Assembly: GCA_036723975.1 (NCBI GenBank) | Contig: DAIMGJ010000002.1 | Location: 124,001 to 188,000 of the forward strand | Source: JAILEN01 sp036723975 | GTDB lineage: Bacteria > Bacillota > Clostridia > Lachnospirales > Lachnospiraceae | Reading direction: 5' to 3' | Length of the DNA: 64,000 nucleotides | Shown: in pieces, positions 17,107 through 26,774 of the stretch | Layout of the letters: each line of letters starts with the position of its first letter | Numbering within the stretch: position 1 is the stretch's first letter | The notes under the pieces: generated by a model | The model's input: the letters and a program-made list of their open reading frames with translations, nothing else | Databases searched by the model: none | Told to the model about the DNA's origin: nothing | Made by a program: the position numbers and the translations under genes

Positions 17107-19627
17107 CTTTTTTCTCCAAGCGAATCTCTTCCACTATCGCAAAACTTTCATCCGGTCGACGAAGACTACAGTCTCCGTCCACCAAAGTAAGGTTCGGATT
17201 GTAATAAGGATCCCCTGCATCCAAAACTTCTTTCCACTTATTCCGGAAACGGGCAATTTCTGTTTTGAATCGCTCATGACGTTCCGGAGTTTCCTCCAGG
17301 CCACGGCTCTTAGACTCATAGTGATACAGTTCGATACCCGGATCCAACACAATAAGGTATCCTTTGCCACGAACCTTTAAGCAAAGATCCACATCGTTTA
17401 AGGCCACGATAAAGTCTTCATCCAAGCCCCCTACTTCTTCAAAAACAGAGTGCTTAATCATAAGGCACGCCGCGGTAACCGCACTGATATCCTGCACCGC
17501 CTTTAATCGTCCAAAGTAACCTGCATCCTGCGGAGAAGAAAGCATGAGTACATGTCCTGCAAATCCCCCCAGTCCGATAACAACACCGCTGTGTTGTACC
17601 GTATCATCCGGATAATAAAGTTTGGCTCCAACGATACCCGTACTTTCTCTCTGACAGAATCCAACCATGCGCTCCATCCAATCAGGGCTTATGACTTCCG
17701 TATCATTATTTAATAGAATAAGATACTCGCCAGATGCGTTTGCTGCACCCAAGTTATTGATCTTGGAATAATTAAAGCCGCCTTCGTAGGTTACCACTTT
17801 AATATTTTCATACTTTGTTTGAAGCTCTTTATAATACGCAAAAATCTCATCCGTGGTACTGTTGTTTTCCACAATAACAATCTCATAGTTGGGATAGGTG
17901 GATTTTTCAAGAATGGATTCCACACAAGTCTGCAAAGTTTCTTTTTGGTCTTTATTTGCAATAATAATCGATACCTTCGGTTCACCTGCGGGAATCAATT
18001 TCGGTCGAAACATTACAAAGATGTCCGTATACTCCAGTTCCGCTCTTACACCGATTCGCTCATAGTGATCTGCCACTGCTTTTCTTCCTGCATCAATGGC
18101 ATACTGTTTACTGTCAATATTTCCTGCGGTAGATTCCTGATGTGCTCTCCAGTGGTAGAGAATTTTTGACACGTGACCGATATGCTCGGTCTTTTCACAG
18201 CAACGCAAAATCAAATCCCAATCCTGAGCGCCGTCGTATTCGCTCCGGAAGCCACCCACTTCATCCATAATGGATTTTTTCACCGCAAAAATATGGCAGA
18301 TATAATTGATGCTGCAAAGGAAATCCGGGTTGTAATCCGGCTTAAATCTTGCAGACATAAAACGCTTGCCCGTCTCCTCCGTCAAATCCTCGTCGGTATA
18401 AATGATTTCCAGCTTTGGATTTTCATTATAAAGCTTTACGATTTCAAAAAAGGCATCCCGCTCTAAAATATCATCGTGATCAGACAAAACCACAAAGTCA
18501 CCGGTAGCCATTGCAAGTGCCGCATTGGTGTTTCCTGCAATGCCTTCGTTTTTCTCTAACTTTTTATAAACAATACGTGCATCGTCGTAATTCTTTTCAA
18601 TGTATTCCCCTACGGATGCCTCCGTACTTCCGTCTGCAAGACAGAGTTCCCAGTTACCATAGGACTGATATAAAATGGAATCGATAATATCTTTTAAAAA
18701 TACCTGCTTGGTATTAAACAACGGAATAACAATACTGATTTTCGGATTATGCTTAAAGCGATGGTTTCGCTGGGATTCCAGTTCCTGCTCGGTTACCCGC
18801 TGTGCCAAAAACCATTTGTGGTATTTTACATCCGGATCATCGTCCGCATTTTTCAGTTTTTCGATAAAAGCTTCCCTTCCATAGGTCTTTAAAAAGATAA
18901 ACGCCTTTACCCACTTCTTTGGAGACAACACTTTCTGCCACAAAGACTTGGTTTCTCGCTTTACTTCCTTTGTAAAATCTACGACTTTTATGGTGGTCTT
19001 ATCCTCGGAAGAAAGCACAAGTTTCACTTTGTCAGACTTTAAATCCGCATTGTTAATATTAATGACAAAGCCATACTCTGTTTTGTTTGGATTACTGATT
19101 AGGTATACTTTTTCCAAATCCACCCGTCGGGTCCAGAAAAAATCCGCATCGATTTTGCTGCCGTCCATGTTAAAGACTTCCAATGTGAAAGGCTTTAATT
19201 TGTGAAAACACCATCCGCGGATAACAGAATCTTTTTCATTTTTCTTCCAACCATCCAACCAGATTTGTTGCACACTTTTATCGTATAGTTTTTCCAAATA
19301 GACTCTGGACACGGAATATATCTTTTTTTTCTCATTTTCTTCGACTGCAAAGACTTCCAGCTTCTTTACCTCTTTTGGCAAATCGATTTCCAGACAAAAA
19401 CCGAAAAAAGCGGGCATCTCATCCATGTGCAAAGGTGCGGATGAACTTGCCTCCGCCTTGGATAAGTACTCCATCTTACAATCCAAAGCATTGCCCTTTT
19501 CGTCTTTTGCAAGAATCCTGATGTCTGATTTTTCTTTGCTTGCAGCCCAGCCCTTTGCCACAACCCAATCCTTTGAGCCGTCGCTGGCCATATGTGCAAT
19601 GTTTATTTTGCCTAGTAAGTTTGACAT
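17090..19627 (-). CDS. Two-domain GT2 glycosyltransferase, both catalytic sites intact
   Basis: The 845-residue protein has a beta-rich N-terminal part (about 1-240), then a GT2 domain (about 290-530) with IPLFNTKQVFLKDIIDSILY, LSDHDDILE and YTDEDLTEETG. A second GT2 domain (about 545-800) has SIIIANKDQKETLQTC, LLNNDTEVISPDWMERM and NDVDLCLKVRGKGY. Both acidic metal-binding motifs are present, unlike in the neighbours on either side, so this is the reference for the trio. The C-terminus GDPYYNPNLTLVDGDCSLRR is repeated in the remnant at 2366-2536. It adds glycosyl residues to the exported polymer. Acceptor and sugar are unknown. Confidence 0.9.
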   Translation of the reverse strand: MSNLLGKINIAHMASDGSKDWVVAKGWAASKEKSDIRILAKDEKGNALDCKMEYLSKAEASSSAPLHMDEMPAFFGFCLEIDLPKEVKKLEVFAVEENEKKKIYSVSRVYLEKLYDKSVQQIWLDGWKKNEKDSVIRGWCFHKLKPFTLEVFNMDGSKIDADFFWTRRVDLEKVYLISNPNKTEYGFVININNADLKSDKVKLVLSSEDKTTIKVVDFTKEVKRETKSLWQKVLSPKKWVKAFIFLKTYGREAFIEKLKNADDDPDVKYHKWFLAQRVTEQELESQRNHRFKHNPKISIVIPLFNTKQVFLKDIIDSILYQSYGNWELCLADGSTEASVGEYIEKNYDDARIVYKKLEKNEGIAGNTNAALAMATGDFVVLSDHDDILERDAFFEIVKLYNENPKLEIIYTDEDLTEETGKRFMSARFKPDYNPDFLCSINYICHIFAVKKSIMDEVGGFRSEYDGAQDWDLILRCCEKTEHIGHVSKILYHWRAHQESTAGNIDSKQYAIDAGRKAVADHYERIGVRAELEYTDIFVMFRPKLIPAGEPKVSIIIANKDQKETLQTCVESILEKSTYPNYEIVIVENNSTTDEIFAYYKELQTKYENIKVVTYEGGFNYSKINNLGAANASGEYLILLNNDTEVISPDWMERMVGFCQRESTGIVGAKLYYPDDTVQHSGVVIGLGGFAGHVLMLSSPQDAGYFGRLKAVQDISAVTAACLMIKHSVFEEVGGLDEDFIVALNDVDLCLKVRGKGYLIVLDPGIELYHYESKSRGLEETPERHERFKTEIARFRNKWKEVLDAGDPYYNPNLTLVDGDCSLRRPDESFAIVEEIRLEKKDEANH

Positions 19628-19630
19628 TGA

Positions 19631-22081
19631 TTATCCTCGAAACTTATAACTTAAATCCTTCATGGAAAGATGAGGGTTGTAATACGGATCTCTCTGATTC
19701 AACACATCATTCCATTTTTTCTTTGCGTAAGAAACATCCTTTTCATATCCATCGTAGGCTTCATCCACGATGTCACATCCGGGGTACTTTTTCATATGAA
19801 TCTTAAGTTCTGCCTGTGGTTCCAAAACAACCCCACGGTTTTTACGGAAGCGAAGGCAAAAATCAATATCATAAAATGCCTCTCCAAAGGTTTCATCAAA
19901 CCCACCGGATTTCTCAAACACGGAAGATTCTACCATCATACAGACGGACAATACCGCTGAAATATTTTGCTGCAATACCGCATTGGCGTACTGTCCAAAC
20001 TCTATCTCGTGGCGTCCCGCCAAAAGTCTTCCGGCCAATTCGTGATACCCCATGACCACACCCAAATGATAGATGGTATCATCCTCGTAGTATACCTTTC
20101 CTCCTACCACATCCACCTCCGGACGCTCGCAGGAAGCAAGGAGTTTTTCCAAGAAATCTTCCCTCATCACTTCCATGTTGGAATGTACAAACAACAGGTA
20201 TTCTCCGGTGGCTTTTTTTACCGCTTCGTTGCAATCCTTTGCGGTAGCACCCTCTGTCAAAATAACCTCATAGTTGTTATAAGAAGCTTTTCCTCGAAGG
20301 GAGTCTTCCATGGTATGGCTATTGCCATCTTTTATTATGATAACGGAGATCTTCTTCGGCTCTAATTTGTAATTCACACGATAAATACCCACGGTATTTG
20401 GAATCTGCTCTACGGAATCGTAGGCCACTCCCAATCTGTCACAATGACCAGTTACTGCACGAACCGCAGCCTCATAGGCATAATTTTTGCTTCCCGGATT
20501 TAACGCAACAGAGCCCGGATGGCATCTCCAGTAGTACAAAATCTTTGGAATGTGATATACATTTCTTGCTGCTTCTGTACAGCGCAAAATAAAATCAAAA
20601 TCCTGAGAACCATCACAGTCGGAATTAAACTCTCCGATACGATCTACAATCTCCTTTTTTACCACAAACAAATGAGTAATATAATTGCAGGAACGAAGGA
20701 AGTCCGGATTAAAGTCCGGCTTGTATGCCGGCTGATAATGATCCTTTACCTCGTCTGTAAATTTATCTTCGTCAGAATAAACACAGTCTGCATCCTCATG
20801 TGAAAGAATCACCTTTACCACTTCGTAAAGTGCTTCCGGTGCCAACATATCATCGTGATCCAGAAGGGCGATATAATCACCGGTTGCCAATCGAAGGGCG
20901 ATGTTGGTGTTTCCGGAGATTCCCAGATTCTTTTCACCAATGGTATAAACGATTCGCTCATCCTTTTGATGATACTCCTCTAAAATCGCTTCCAGTTCTT
21001 TGTTACCTTCGCTGCCGTCTCCGATACAAAGTTGCCAGTTGGTATAGGTCTGATCGATTACGGAATCAATCATATCTCGTAAGAAATCCGGTCTTGTATT
21101 ATAGGTAGGAACCACAATACTGATCATGGGTCCGTTAAGTTTCTCCGCCACCTGTCGTTGCAATTCGCTTTTGGAAGCTCTGTGCTTTTCAAAATACTTC
21201 TGATACACAGGATCAATGGGAGTAAATCTCTTTTTTACAAGATTTAAATACGCGCCGAGGCCTTCTCGTTTGATATACATCCTGTCATCCGCCCAGCGGT
21301 AAGGGTCTTTCTTTTCCATCATATGACGAAGGTTTTTATAGCGTCTGTCTTTTTCCCGCTCCTCGGCGAGCATAAGCGGCAAATCCATGATATGAGACAC
21401 CCGGTTGTCCTCGGTACCCACAGTTAATACATATACTTTTTCCGGGTCATACTTCCAAATCACTTCAAATCCGCAAGTACAGTTTTCATCTTCGATGGCG
21501 TATTGACGAATCACATCTTCTCTTATTTCCGATATTTTTTTACACTCCACCGGGTGGCCGACGATATCCGTAAGAACCAAATCAAAGGGCATCTCCGGCT
21601 TTCTTGTAACGGAAGCCTCGGGATTAAAAATCGCCCAACCGCGGACACTGATTTCATCCCCGCGAAGTTCTTTTTCCACTTTGCTAAGGTAGGATGACTC
21701 GGTAGCCAGATTGGTTAAGTCCGCAAAAACTTCTTCTTTATCTTTATTTGCAGACTCGTAACTTAAGTTAAATGTTTTACCTTCATCTTCTTTTTTGATT
21801 CGCACAAAAATATGAAATCCCACTTCGCCGCTAACATTTTTGTTCGAAAAAATCTTTTCGATGTCGGGACGGGCTTCGTAGGTTTCTCTTTGCTCTAAGA
21901 TTTCGCCGTCAAAGTTCACTTTCACTTTTCCGGCTGTGCCATCCTTGTAAAAGCCCCAGCCCTTTATGACATAAAGAGAAGTATCCTTCGTCTCGTAGAA
22001 TCGCTTGGCGGTTTCCAGATAAATATGGAAAGCGTCGGATTCATAATTTTCTGTTTCTTTTTTTATAATCGCAGTACTCAT
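19631..22081 (-). CDS. Two-domain GT2 glycosyltransferase with altered second catalytic site
   Basis: The 816-residue protein is laid out like 17090-19627: a beta-rich N-terminus with two related modules (about 15-230), a GT2 domain (about 335-570) with VPTYNTRPDFLRDMIDS, LLDHDDMLAPEAL and YSDEDKFTDEV, and a second GT2-like domain (about 580-790). In the second domain the expected LLNNDTEV is replaced by FVHSNMEVMRED, so the metal-binding acidic residues are lost. The nucleotide-binding segment is also shorter. The loss is the mirror image of that in 14272-16650. The gene ends three bases before the next start. Confidence 0.88.
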   Translation of the reverse strand: MSTAIIKKETENYESDAFHIYLETAKRFYETKDTSLYVIKGWGFYKDGTAGKVKVNFDGEILEQRETYEARPDIEKIFSNKNVSGEVGFHIFVRIKKEDEGKTFNLSYESANKDKEEVFADLTNLATESSYLSKVEKELRGDEISVRGWAIFNPEASVTRKPEMPFDLVLTDIVGHPVECKKISEIREDVIRQYAIEDENCTCGFEVIWKYDPEKVYVLTVGTEDNRVSHIMDLPLMLAEEREKDRRYKNLRHMMEKKDPYRWADDRMYIKREGLGAYLNLVKKRFTPIDPVYQKYFEKHRASKSELQRQVAEKLNGPMISIVVPTYNTRPDFLRDMIDSVIDQTYTNWQLCIGDGSEGNKELEAILEEYHQKDERIVYTIGEKNLGISGNTNIALRLATGDYIALLDHDDMLAPEALYEVVKVILSHEDADCVYSDEDKFTDEVKDHYQPAYKPDFNPDFLRSCNYITHLFVVKKEIVDRIGEFNSDCDGSQDFDFILRCTEAARNVYHIPKILYYWRCHPGSVALNPGSKNYAYEAAVRAVTGHCDRLGVAYDSVEQIPNTVGIYRVNYKLEPKKISVIIIKDGNSHTMEDSLRGKASYNNYEVILTEGATAKDCNEAVKKATGEYLLFVHSNMEVMREDFLEKLLASCERPEVDVVGGKVYYEDDTIYHLGVVMGYHELAGRLLAGRHEIEFGQYANAVLQQNISAVLSVCMMVESSVFEKSGGFDETFGEAFYDIDFCLRFRKNRGVVLEPQAELKIHMKKYPGCDIVDEAYDGYEKDVSYAKKKWNDVLNQRDPYYNPHLSMKDLSYKFRG

Positions 22082-22125
22082 TTTTAAGATTCGTCTTTTC
22101 TTATAAAATGTTTGGTTTCAATTTT

Positions 22126-24228
22126 TTAATATAACGTCATGGGCAGAACCACATCATACACACTTACAAAGATAAGCGTAGTCATAATGCCCATGGTAAC
22201 GGTCTGATAAATATGATCCGGAATAATCTTTCGAAGAGGAATGCCCCCTCCGGTAATCACTGCACAAAGCGGATAGATCATGGGGATGTAGTATCTGGGC
22301 TGTGCCCCTGCCATATAGTCTGAGCCAATGGGTGAGAATGCCATGTAAAGGGCCGTCACCACTAAAGCGCTTTCACCCACAAAATACAAAGCTCCGTAGA
22401 TTCGAGCCAACACCGGGTAAGCACCTTTATCGCAGTCTTCTTTATCCGTAAGCGTTACAAACGCCAAAAGAGCGACAATAATCAAATATCCTCTGGAAAC
22501 GCCAAGGTAAGCCAGGCAGGTTCCCGTCTCATTAAAGTGAGGATTCCACCACTGGAACATATAGGCAAACATCTGCTTCAGATAGAGTCCAAAGTGACCC
22601 ATGATAAATAGAAACTGCTGTTTTCCGTCTACCTCACCAAGTCCGGCACGCATGTCCTGCTCGCCGTTTACATTGTTTAAGCTTGCAATGGCAAAAGCAG
22701 CTAATGCAGCGATTGTCGCAATGGTGCAAAGGAAGTAATAAAGTTTCTTTTTGTTCTTTAACTTCTTTGTACTCATCAAAAAAGTAAAGAAGAAAATCGG
22801 CATGTAAATCTGTTTTGCCATGCATCCGAAATAAAATGCCAAAAGCATGATGATTACATCTTTTGCTTCCCAGTCTTTTTGCTTTTCCTGACACATACCC
22901 ACAAAGTAGGCCATACCAAGCATCAAAAATGCGGTAACTTCATAGTCATAAGAATAATTGGTGGCCAAAAAGATATTGACCGGCATCATATAGATTACGG
23001 CAAAAATCATCTTTCCACTGTGGAGGCGCTTCATTCCAAAGTATCCGCACAAAACAAATACCAAAAGCTGACCAAGGCGTCCCATGCAATAGTTTGTATA
23101 AGCACTGACTCCCAGCACATTTCCCAAAATCATCCAGATGGCTGCGGGCATTCTGATAAGACTAAACTCCTGATCCAGCCAGAAGGAAACACCTATCTCT
23201 CTTGCATTTACAGCGTCAATTAACTGCGAATAAGTTTGATTTGTTTCAAACACGGAGAAAAAGGCTGCATTTCCGTCGGTGACACCAATGACATCTCCCG
23301 CCTGCGTAGAAAGCAAAGTAGACTGGTAATGAATCATGGCATCCCAGGAAACGTTGGGCCAGCAGCAAAGGGTCATGCAGACTCCGGTGAAAATCAAAAG
23401 GGCCAAAAACGTCTGCTCCGGAGCCGTTTTTAAAACCAAACCGTTTCGAAGCAATACAAAAGCAGATAATACCGCCGTAACAATTAACGCATGATAGGAA
23501 ACAGAATACTGTCCCTGGCCAAACATCTGATTGCAAACCATGGAAATTAAAGTTGCAGCCACAAGGACCACCCCATCCTGAATCAATGATTTTTTATTCT
23601 TTTTTACAAAGGCACAAAAACTGCCTGAGATCTTAAAGATGGCCTCTAGGATTGCAATAATAAGTGCGCAGAATAATCCAACCAAAATGCCCTTTAAGAA
23701 TTGTCTCTTTGAGAATGTATTCTTTTTAAATACGGCAACCGGCTCTTTGTCATGAATTTCAATCTTTGAAAGCTTCAAAGACATGTTGGGGCGAATGCGA
23801 ACTCCCACATAGTTGTCGGTAGGCAGCGGCAGGCATACACAATCCGCCAATTTATTGGAAGCCACATAAAGGATTTCTCCTTCAGCTTCGTGATAGCCTT
23901 CCCCGTCACCGTAATCCAAACTTACATAAAACACAGGACCTGCGGATTCGTAAGGCTGATCAAAGAAAAGCACTATGGTGGATCCGCTGTTTTTGATGTC
24001 CGTGATTTCAAAATAACAATCGTCACCGTTTAACTCCAGGGAGCCGTCGTCCTTAGCAATAATGCTGTGAGTTACGGTGTTTTCCGTAATGTACCGAGTC
24101 TCCAGTAAATCACCACTTTGAGGTCCGTACATTCTTAAAGGAATGGGACAGCAATAATATCCTAAAGATATGGTGATAAAAAATATGGTTGCAAGAAGCA
24201 GAAAAATCCCTGTTCTTAATTTATTCAT
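22126..24228 (-). CDS. DUF2142-family polytopic membrane protein
   Basis: The 700-residue protein has one N-terminal membrane helix, an extracytoplasmic beta-rich domain (about 25-170), and about twelve membrane segments from 180 to the end. Features of the DUF2142 family are the CCWPNVSWDAMIHYQ loop after the early helices, MPAAIWMILGNVLG, YMMPVNIFLATNYSYDYEVT and a near-terminal AGAQPRYYIPMIYPL. These proteins resemble GT-C enzymes that use polyprenyl-phosphate sugars outside the membrane. The ATG overlaps the stop of the GtrA-like gene (TAATG), and GtrA proteins handle polyprenyl-linked sugars, so the pair may add side-chain residues to the polymer (inference). Confidence 0.8.
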   Translation of the reverse strand: MNKLRTGIFLLLATIFFITISLGYYCCPIPLRMYGPQSGDLLETRYITENTVTHSIIAKDDGSLELNGDDCYFEITDIKNSGSTIVLFFDQPYESAGPVFYVSLDYGDGEGYHEAEGEILYVASNKLADCVCLPLPTDNYVGVRIRPNMSLKLSKIEIHDKEPVAVFKKNTFSKRQFLKGILVGLFCALIIAILEAIFKISGSFCAFVKKNKKSLIQDGVVLVAATLISMVCNQMFGQGQYSVSYHALIVTAVLSAFVLLRNGLVLKTAPEQTFLALLIFTGVCMTLCCWPNVSWDAMIHYQSTLLSTQAGDVIGVTDGNAAFFSVFETNQTYSQLIDAVNAREIGVSFWLDQEFSLIRMPAAIWMILGNVLGVSAYTNYCMGRLGQLLVFVLCGYFGMKRLHSGKMIFAVIYMMPVNIFLATNYSYDYEVTAFLMLGMAYFVGMCQEKQKDWEAKDVIIMLLAFYFGCMAKQIYMPIFFFTFLMSTKKLKNKKKLYYFLCTIATIAALAAFAIASLNNVNGEQDMRAGLGEVDGKQQFLFIMGHFGLYLKQMFAYMFQWWNPHFNETGTCLAYLGVSRGYLIIVALLAFVTLTDKEDCDKGAYPVLARIYGALYFVGESALVVTALYMAFSPIGSDYMAGAQPRYYIPMIYPLCAVITGGGIPLRKIIPDHIYQTVTMGIMTTLIFVSVYDVVLPMTLY

Positions 24229-24743
24229 TATTTCTCCTCAAATGCCCAAAACTTATTCATAAGAAAGTTTATGGGAATGCAAATAATCGCGTCGATAATC
24301 GGGGCAATAAATTTAGACAGCCCAACCACATCAATCCAAAACCATGCCAAAACGTTCATCAATACCAGACCGGAAAAGCCGTAGGAGGCATAGGTTTTTA
24401 GAAGTGCTTTTAAGCGATTTCTGTTCTCCCCTTCTTTTTGTGTAAATACATATTTATTGTTCCAATGGAAGGACCAAAGTACGGACAAAAAGAATGCTAT
24501 CAAGTTGCCCGCCACATAATCCCAACTCACATTGGCCGGTGCCAATACGAGAAGCACCGCCACGTTTATAAGGTAGGAAACAATCACGTTGGTGACACCT
24601 ACCATTCCGAATTTTACAAACTGCAAAAAGCCTTCTTCCGTCTCCGGCGTCAGACCTTTTCTTATGATTTTAAATAGGAGTCTTAGACACCAAAGGGCCA
24701 TTGCTTCTATCAGGCTCCACAGCAGTTTTCCAAACTGTTTCAA
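24228..24743 (-). CDS. GtrA-like membrane protein
   Basis: The 171-residue protein has four membrane segments. It carries the GtrA signature FVKFGMVGVTNVIVSYLINV near the start of the conserved domain and ends with INFLMNKFWAFEEK. The family includes flippases of undecaprenyl-phosphate glucose and related carriers used to decorate surface polymers. It has an N-terminal cytoplasmic extension of about 40 residues. It overlaps the downstream DUF2142 gene and lies 22 bases downstream of glmS. Confidence 0.88.
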   Translation of the reverse strand: MKQFGKLLWSLIEAMALWCLRLLFKIIRKGLTPETEEGFLQFVKFGMVGVTNVIVSYLINVAVLLVLAPANVSWDYVAGNLIAFFLSVLWSFHWNNKYVFTQKEGENRNRLKALLKTYASYGFSGLVLMNVLAWFWIDVVGLSKFIAPIIDAIICIPINFLMNKFWAFEEK

Positions 24744-24765
24744 AATAAGTTCTCCTGACGTTTCT

Positions 24766-26616
24766 TTATTCCACGGTTACGGATTTTGCCAAGTTTCTCG
24801 GCTTATCCACATCCAAACCACGGGCAACGGAAATGTAGTAGCCGATAATCTGAAGCGGAACCACGGCAAGGCTGGCTGCAAAATGCTCATCCGTCTTCGG
24901 AACGAAAATAGAAAAGTCTGCTGTATCTTCCAAGCTGTAGTTGCCGTAGGAAGTTATACCGCAAAGATATGCGCCACGGCTCTTTACTTCTACCATGTTG
25001 GAAATGGTTTTTTCATATAAATCATTTTGTGTAATACATCCGATTACAAGGGTACCATCCTCAATAAGGGAGATGGTTCCGTGCTTTAACTCACCTGCTG
25101 CATAGGCTTCGGAGTGGATGTAAGAAATTTCTTTTAACTTTAAACTTCCTTCCAGGCAAACGGCGTAGTCGATACCACGTCCGATGTAGAATACATCATG
25201 TACGTTTGCAAACTTGGAAGCAAACCACTGAAGACGCTCTTTTTCTTCCAATACTTTTTCAATTTTTGAAGGAAGGGTCTTCATCTCTGTTAGAAGTTCA
25301 TTTTCTCTTTTTGCATCAATATGACCCTTTGCTTTTCCAAGGGCGATGGCCAAGATATAGCCGGCTACCAACTGGCAGGAGTATGCCTTTGTGGTTGCCA
25401 CGGAAATCTCCGGTCCTGCCAAAGTCTGGAATACATAGTCCGCTTCTCTGGCAATGGAGCTTCCTACTACGTTTACGATACCTAAGGTTTTGTTTCCACG
25501 ATTCTTTGCTTCGCGAAGCGCCGCCAAAGTATCAGCGGTTTCTCCGGACTGAGATACCACGATAACAAGAGTATTCGGATTCAAAAGCGGATTTCTGTAA
25601 CGGAACTCAGATGCAAGTTCCACACGAACCGGCACCTTTGCCAAATCCTCAATGACATACTGGTTTACCATGCCGGTATGCCAAGCAGAACCGCAGGCTG
25701 CGATAACAATATCGGATACTCCTTTTAAATCTTCCTCTGTAATTCCGATAGCGGATAAATCAACGGAAAGGTGATTCTTTTCTTCTTTGATAACAGAATT
25801 AATGGTATCTTCCACTACCTTTGGTTGCTCATAGATTTCCTTCATCATGAAGTGCTCGAAGCCGCCTTTTTCTGCTGCCTCTGCATCCCATTCAATGGTA
25901 TGAAGTTCCTTTTGTACCTCATCGCCGTCAAGGTTGTAGAAAGTTACCTTTCCTTCATCCAAGCGAGCCATTTCAAGGTTTCCGATGTAATAAATCTGAT
26001 TGGTGTATTTTAAGATGGCCGGTACGTCGGATGCCATATAAGTCTCACCGTCTTTGATACCGATAACCATAGGAGAATCTTTTCTTGCCACAAAGATTTC
26101 GCCCGGATAGTCTTTAAACATAACAGCAATGGCATAAGATCCGCGGACACGCACCATCGTCTTTGCAATAGCATCGATGGGACCCACCTGATATTTCTTA
26201 TAGTAATAATCGATTAACTTGATAGCCACTTCCGTATCCGTTTCGGAATAAAACTTATAATCATGGCGCTGTAATTTTTCTTTTAATTCCACATAGTTTT
26301 CGATGATACCATTGTGAACACCTACCACGTTCATATCATCGGAGCAATGAGGATGTGCATTGTTTTCAGAAGGTTCCCCGTGGGTCGCCCAACGGGTATG
26401 ACCAATACCGCATCCACCGGTAAGGGCACTTCCGCCATTGGTCTTTTCAGATAAGATTTTAAGACGTCCCTTTGCCTTTACCACAACCGGATCCTTGTCT
26501 CCGTCGCGAACAGCCAACCCTGCCGAATCATATCCTCTGTATTCCAGTTTTGACAGTCCGTCCAAAAGAACCGGCGCTGCCTGTTTTTTACCTACGAATC
26601 CTACGATACCGCACAT
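24766..26616 (-). CDS. glmS: Glutamine-fructose-6-phosphate aminotransferase (isomerizing)
   Basis: The 616-residue protein is full length. After the initiator Met, Cys2 (MCGIVGFVG) is the N-terminal nucleophile of the glutaminase domain, which also carries GYDSAGLAV and GHTRWATHG. The isomerase half has two SIS domains with ACGSAWHTG, VSQSGETADTLAA and ATTKAYSCQL, and ends DKPRNLAKSVTVE, the usual Lys-bearing C-terminus. It makes glucosamine-6-phosphate, the first step toward UDP-GlcNAc for peptidoglycan and polysaccharide. AAGGAG precedes the ATG. A terminator-like hairpin lies just upstream, and no glmS ribozyme core is seen. Confidence 0.97.
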   Translation of the reverse strand: MCGIVGFVGKKQAAPVLLDGLSKLEYRGYDSAGLAVRDGDKDPVVVKAKGRLKILSEKTNGGSALTGGCGIGHTRWATHGEPSENNAHPHCSDDMNVVGVHNGIIENYVELKEKLQRHDYKFYSETDTEVAIKLIDYYYKKYQVGPIDAIAKTMVRVRGSYAIAVMFKDYPGEIFVARKDSPMVIGIKDGETYMASDVPAILKYTNQIYYIGNLEMARLDEGKVTFYNLDGDEVQKELHTIEWDAEAAEKGGFEHFMMKEIYEQPKVVEDTINSVIKEEKNHLSVDLSAIGITEEDLKGVSDIVIAACGSAWHTGMVNQYVIEDLAKVPVRVELASEFRYRNPLLNPNTLVIVVSQSGETADTLAALREAKNRGNKTLGIVNVVGSSIAREADYVFQTLAGPEISVATTKAYSCQLVAGYILAIALGKAKGHIDAKRENELLTEMKTLPSKIEKVLEEKERLQWFASKFANVHDVFYIGRGIDYAVCLEGSLKLKEISYIHSEAYAAGELKHGTISLIEDGTLVIGCITQNDLYEKTISNMVEVKSRGAYLCGITSYGNYSLEDTADFSIFVPKTDEHFAASLAVVPLQIIGYYISVARGLDVDKPRNLAKSVTVE

Positions 26617-26639
26617 ATTTTTAATCTCCTTAATGTATT

Positions 26640-26690
26640 CAAAATAAAAAACTCTGCATGCCTTTGTCCGAGGACATAAACATACAGAGT
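26640..26690 (-). terminator. Hairpin plus T-run between the DUF5648/LamG gene and glmS
   Basis: Minus strand ACTCTGTATG (26681-26690) pairs with CATGCAGAGT (26651-26660), with a small inner stem TGTC/GACA, followed by TTTTTTATTTT. The T-run ends about 25 bases before the glmS ATG. Read as a terminator it closes the upstream DUF5648 gene. A weak promoter-like pair (TTGCAT at 26714-26719, TAAAAT at 26692-26697, 16-base spacer) lies directly before it, so it could instead be an attenuator in the glmS leader. A start at about 26685 would cut the first arm, which favours the plain terminator reading. Confidence 0.6.
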
Positions 26691-26735
26691 AATTTTACCA
26701 CATTTATGTAATTATGCAAAATTGTGTATACACGT

Positions 26736-26760
26736 ACACACGGGGTCAGACCCCGTGTGT
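26736..26760. repeat. REP palindrome, 3' of the DUF5648/LamG gene
   Basis: Perfect inverted repeat: ACACACGGGGTC, one base, GACCCCGTGTGT. It belongs to the GGGGTCxGACCCC family found around the RAYT gene at 28129-28887. It sits 15 bases after the stop codon of the gene ending at 26775. Confidence 0.85.
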
Positions 26761-26774
26761 GCACTTTTACATTT

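Noticed and set aside
22879..23223. Plus-strand frames over the DUF2142 and glycosyltransferase genes
   Set aside because: They lie opposite strong minus-strand genes, lack ribosome sites and have no recognisable domains; they are codon shadows.
26617..26735. glmS ribozyme
   Set aside because: The interval is too short and lacks the conserved ribozyme core; only a terminator-like stem is present.
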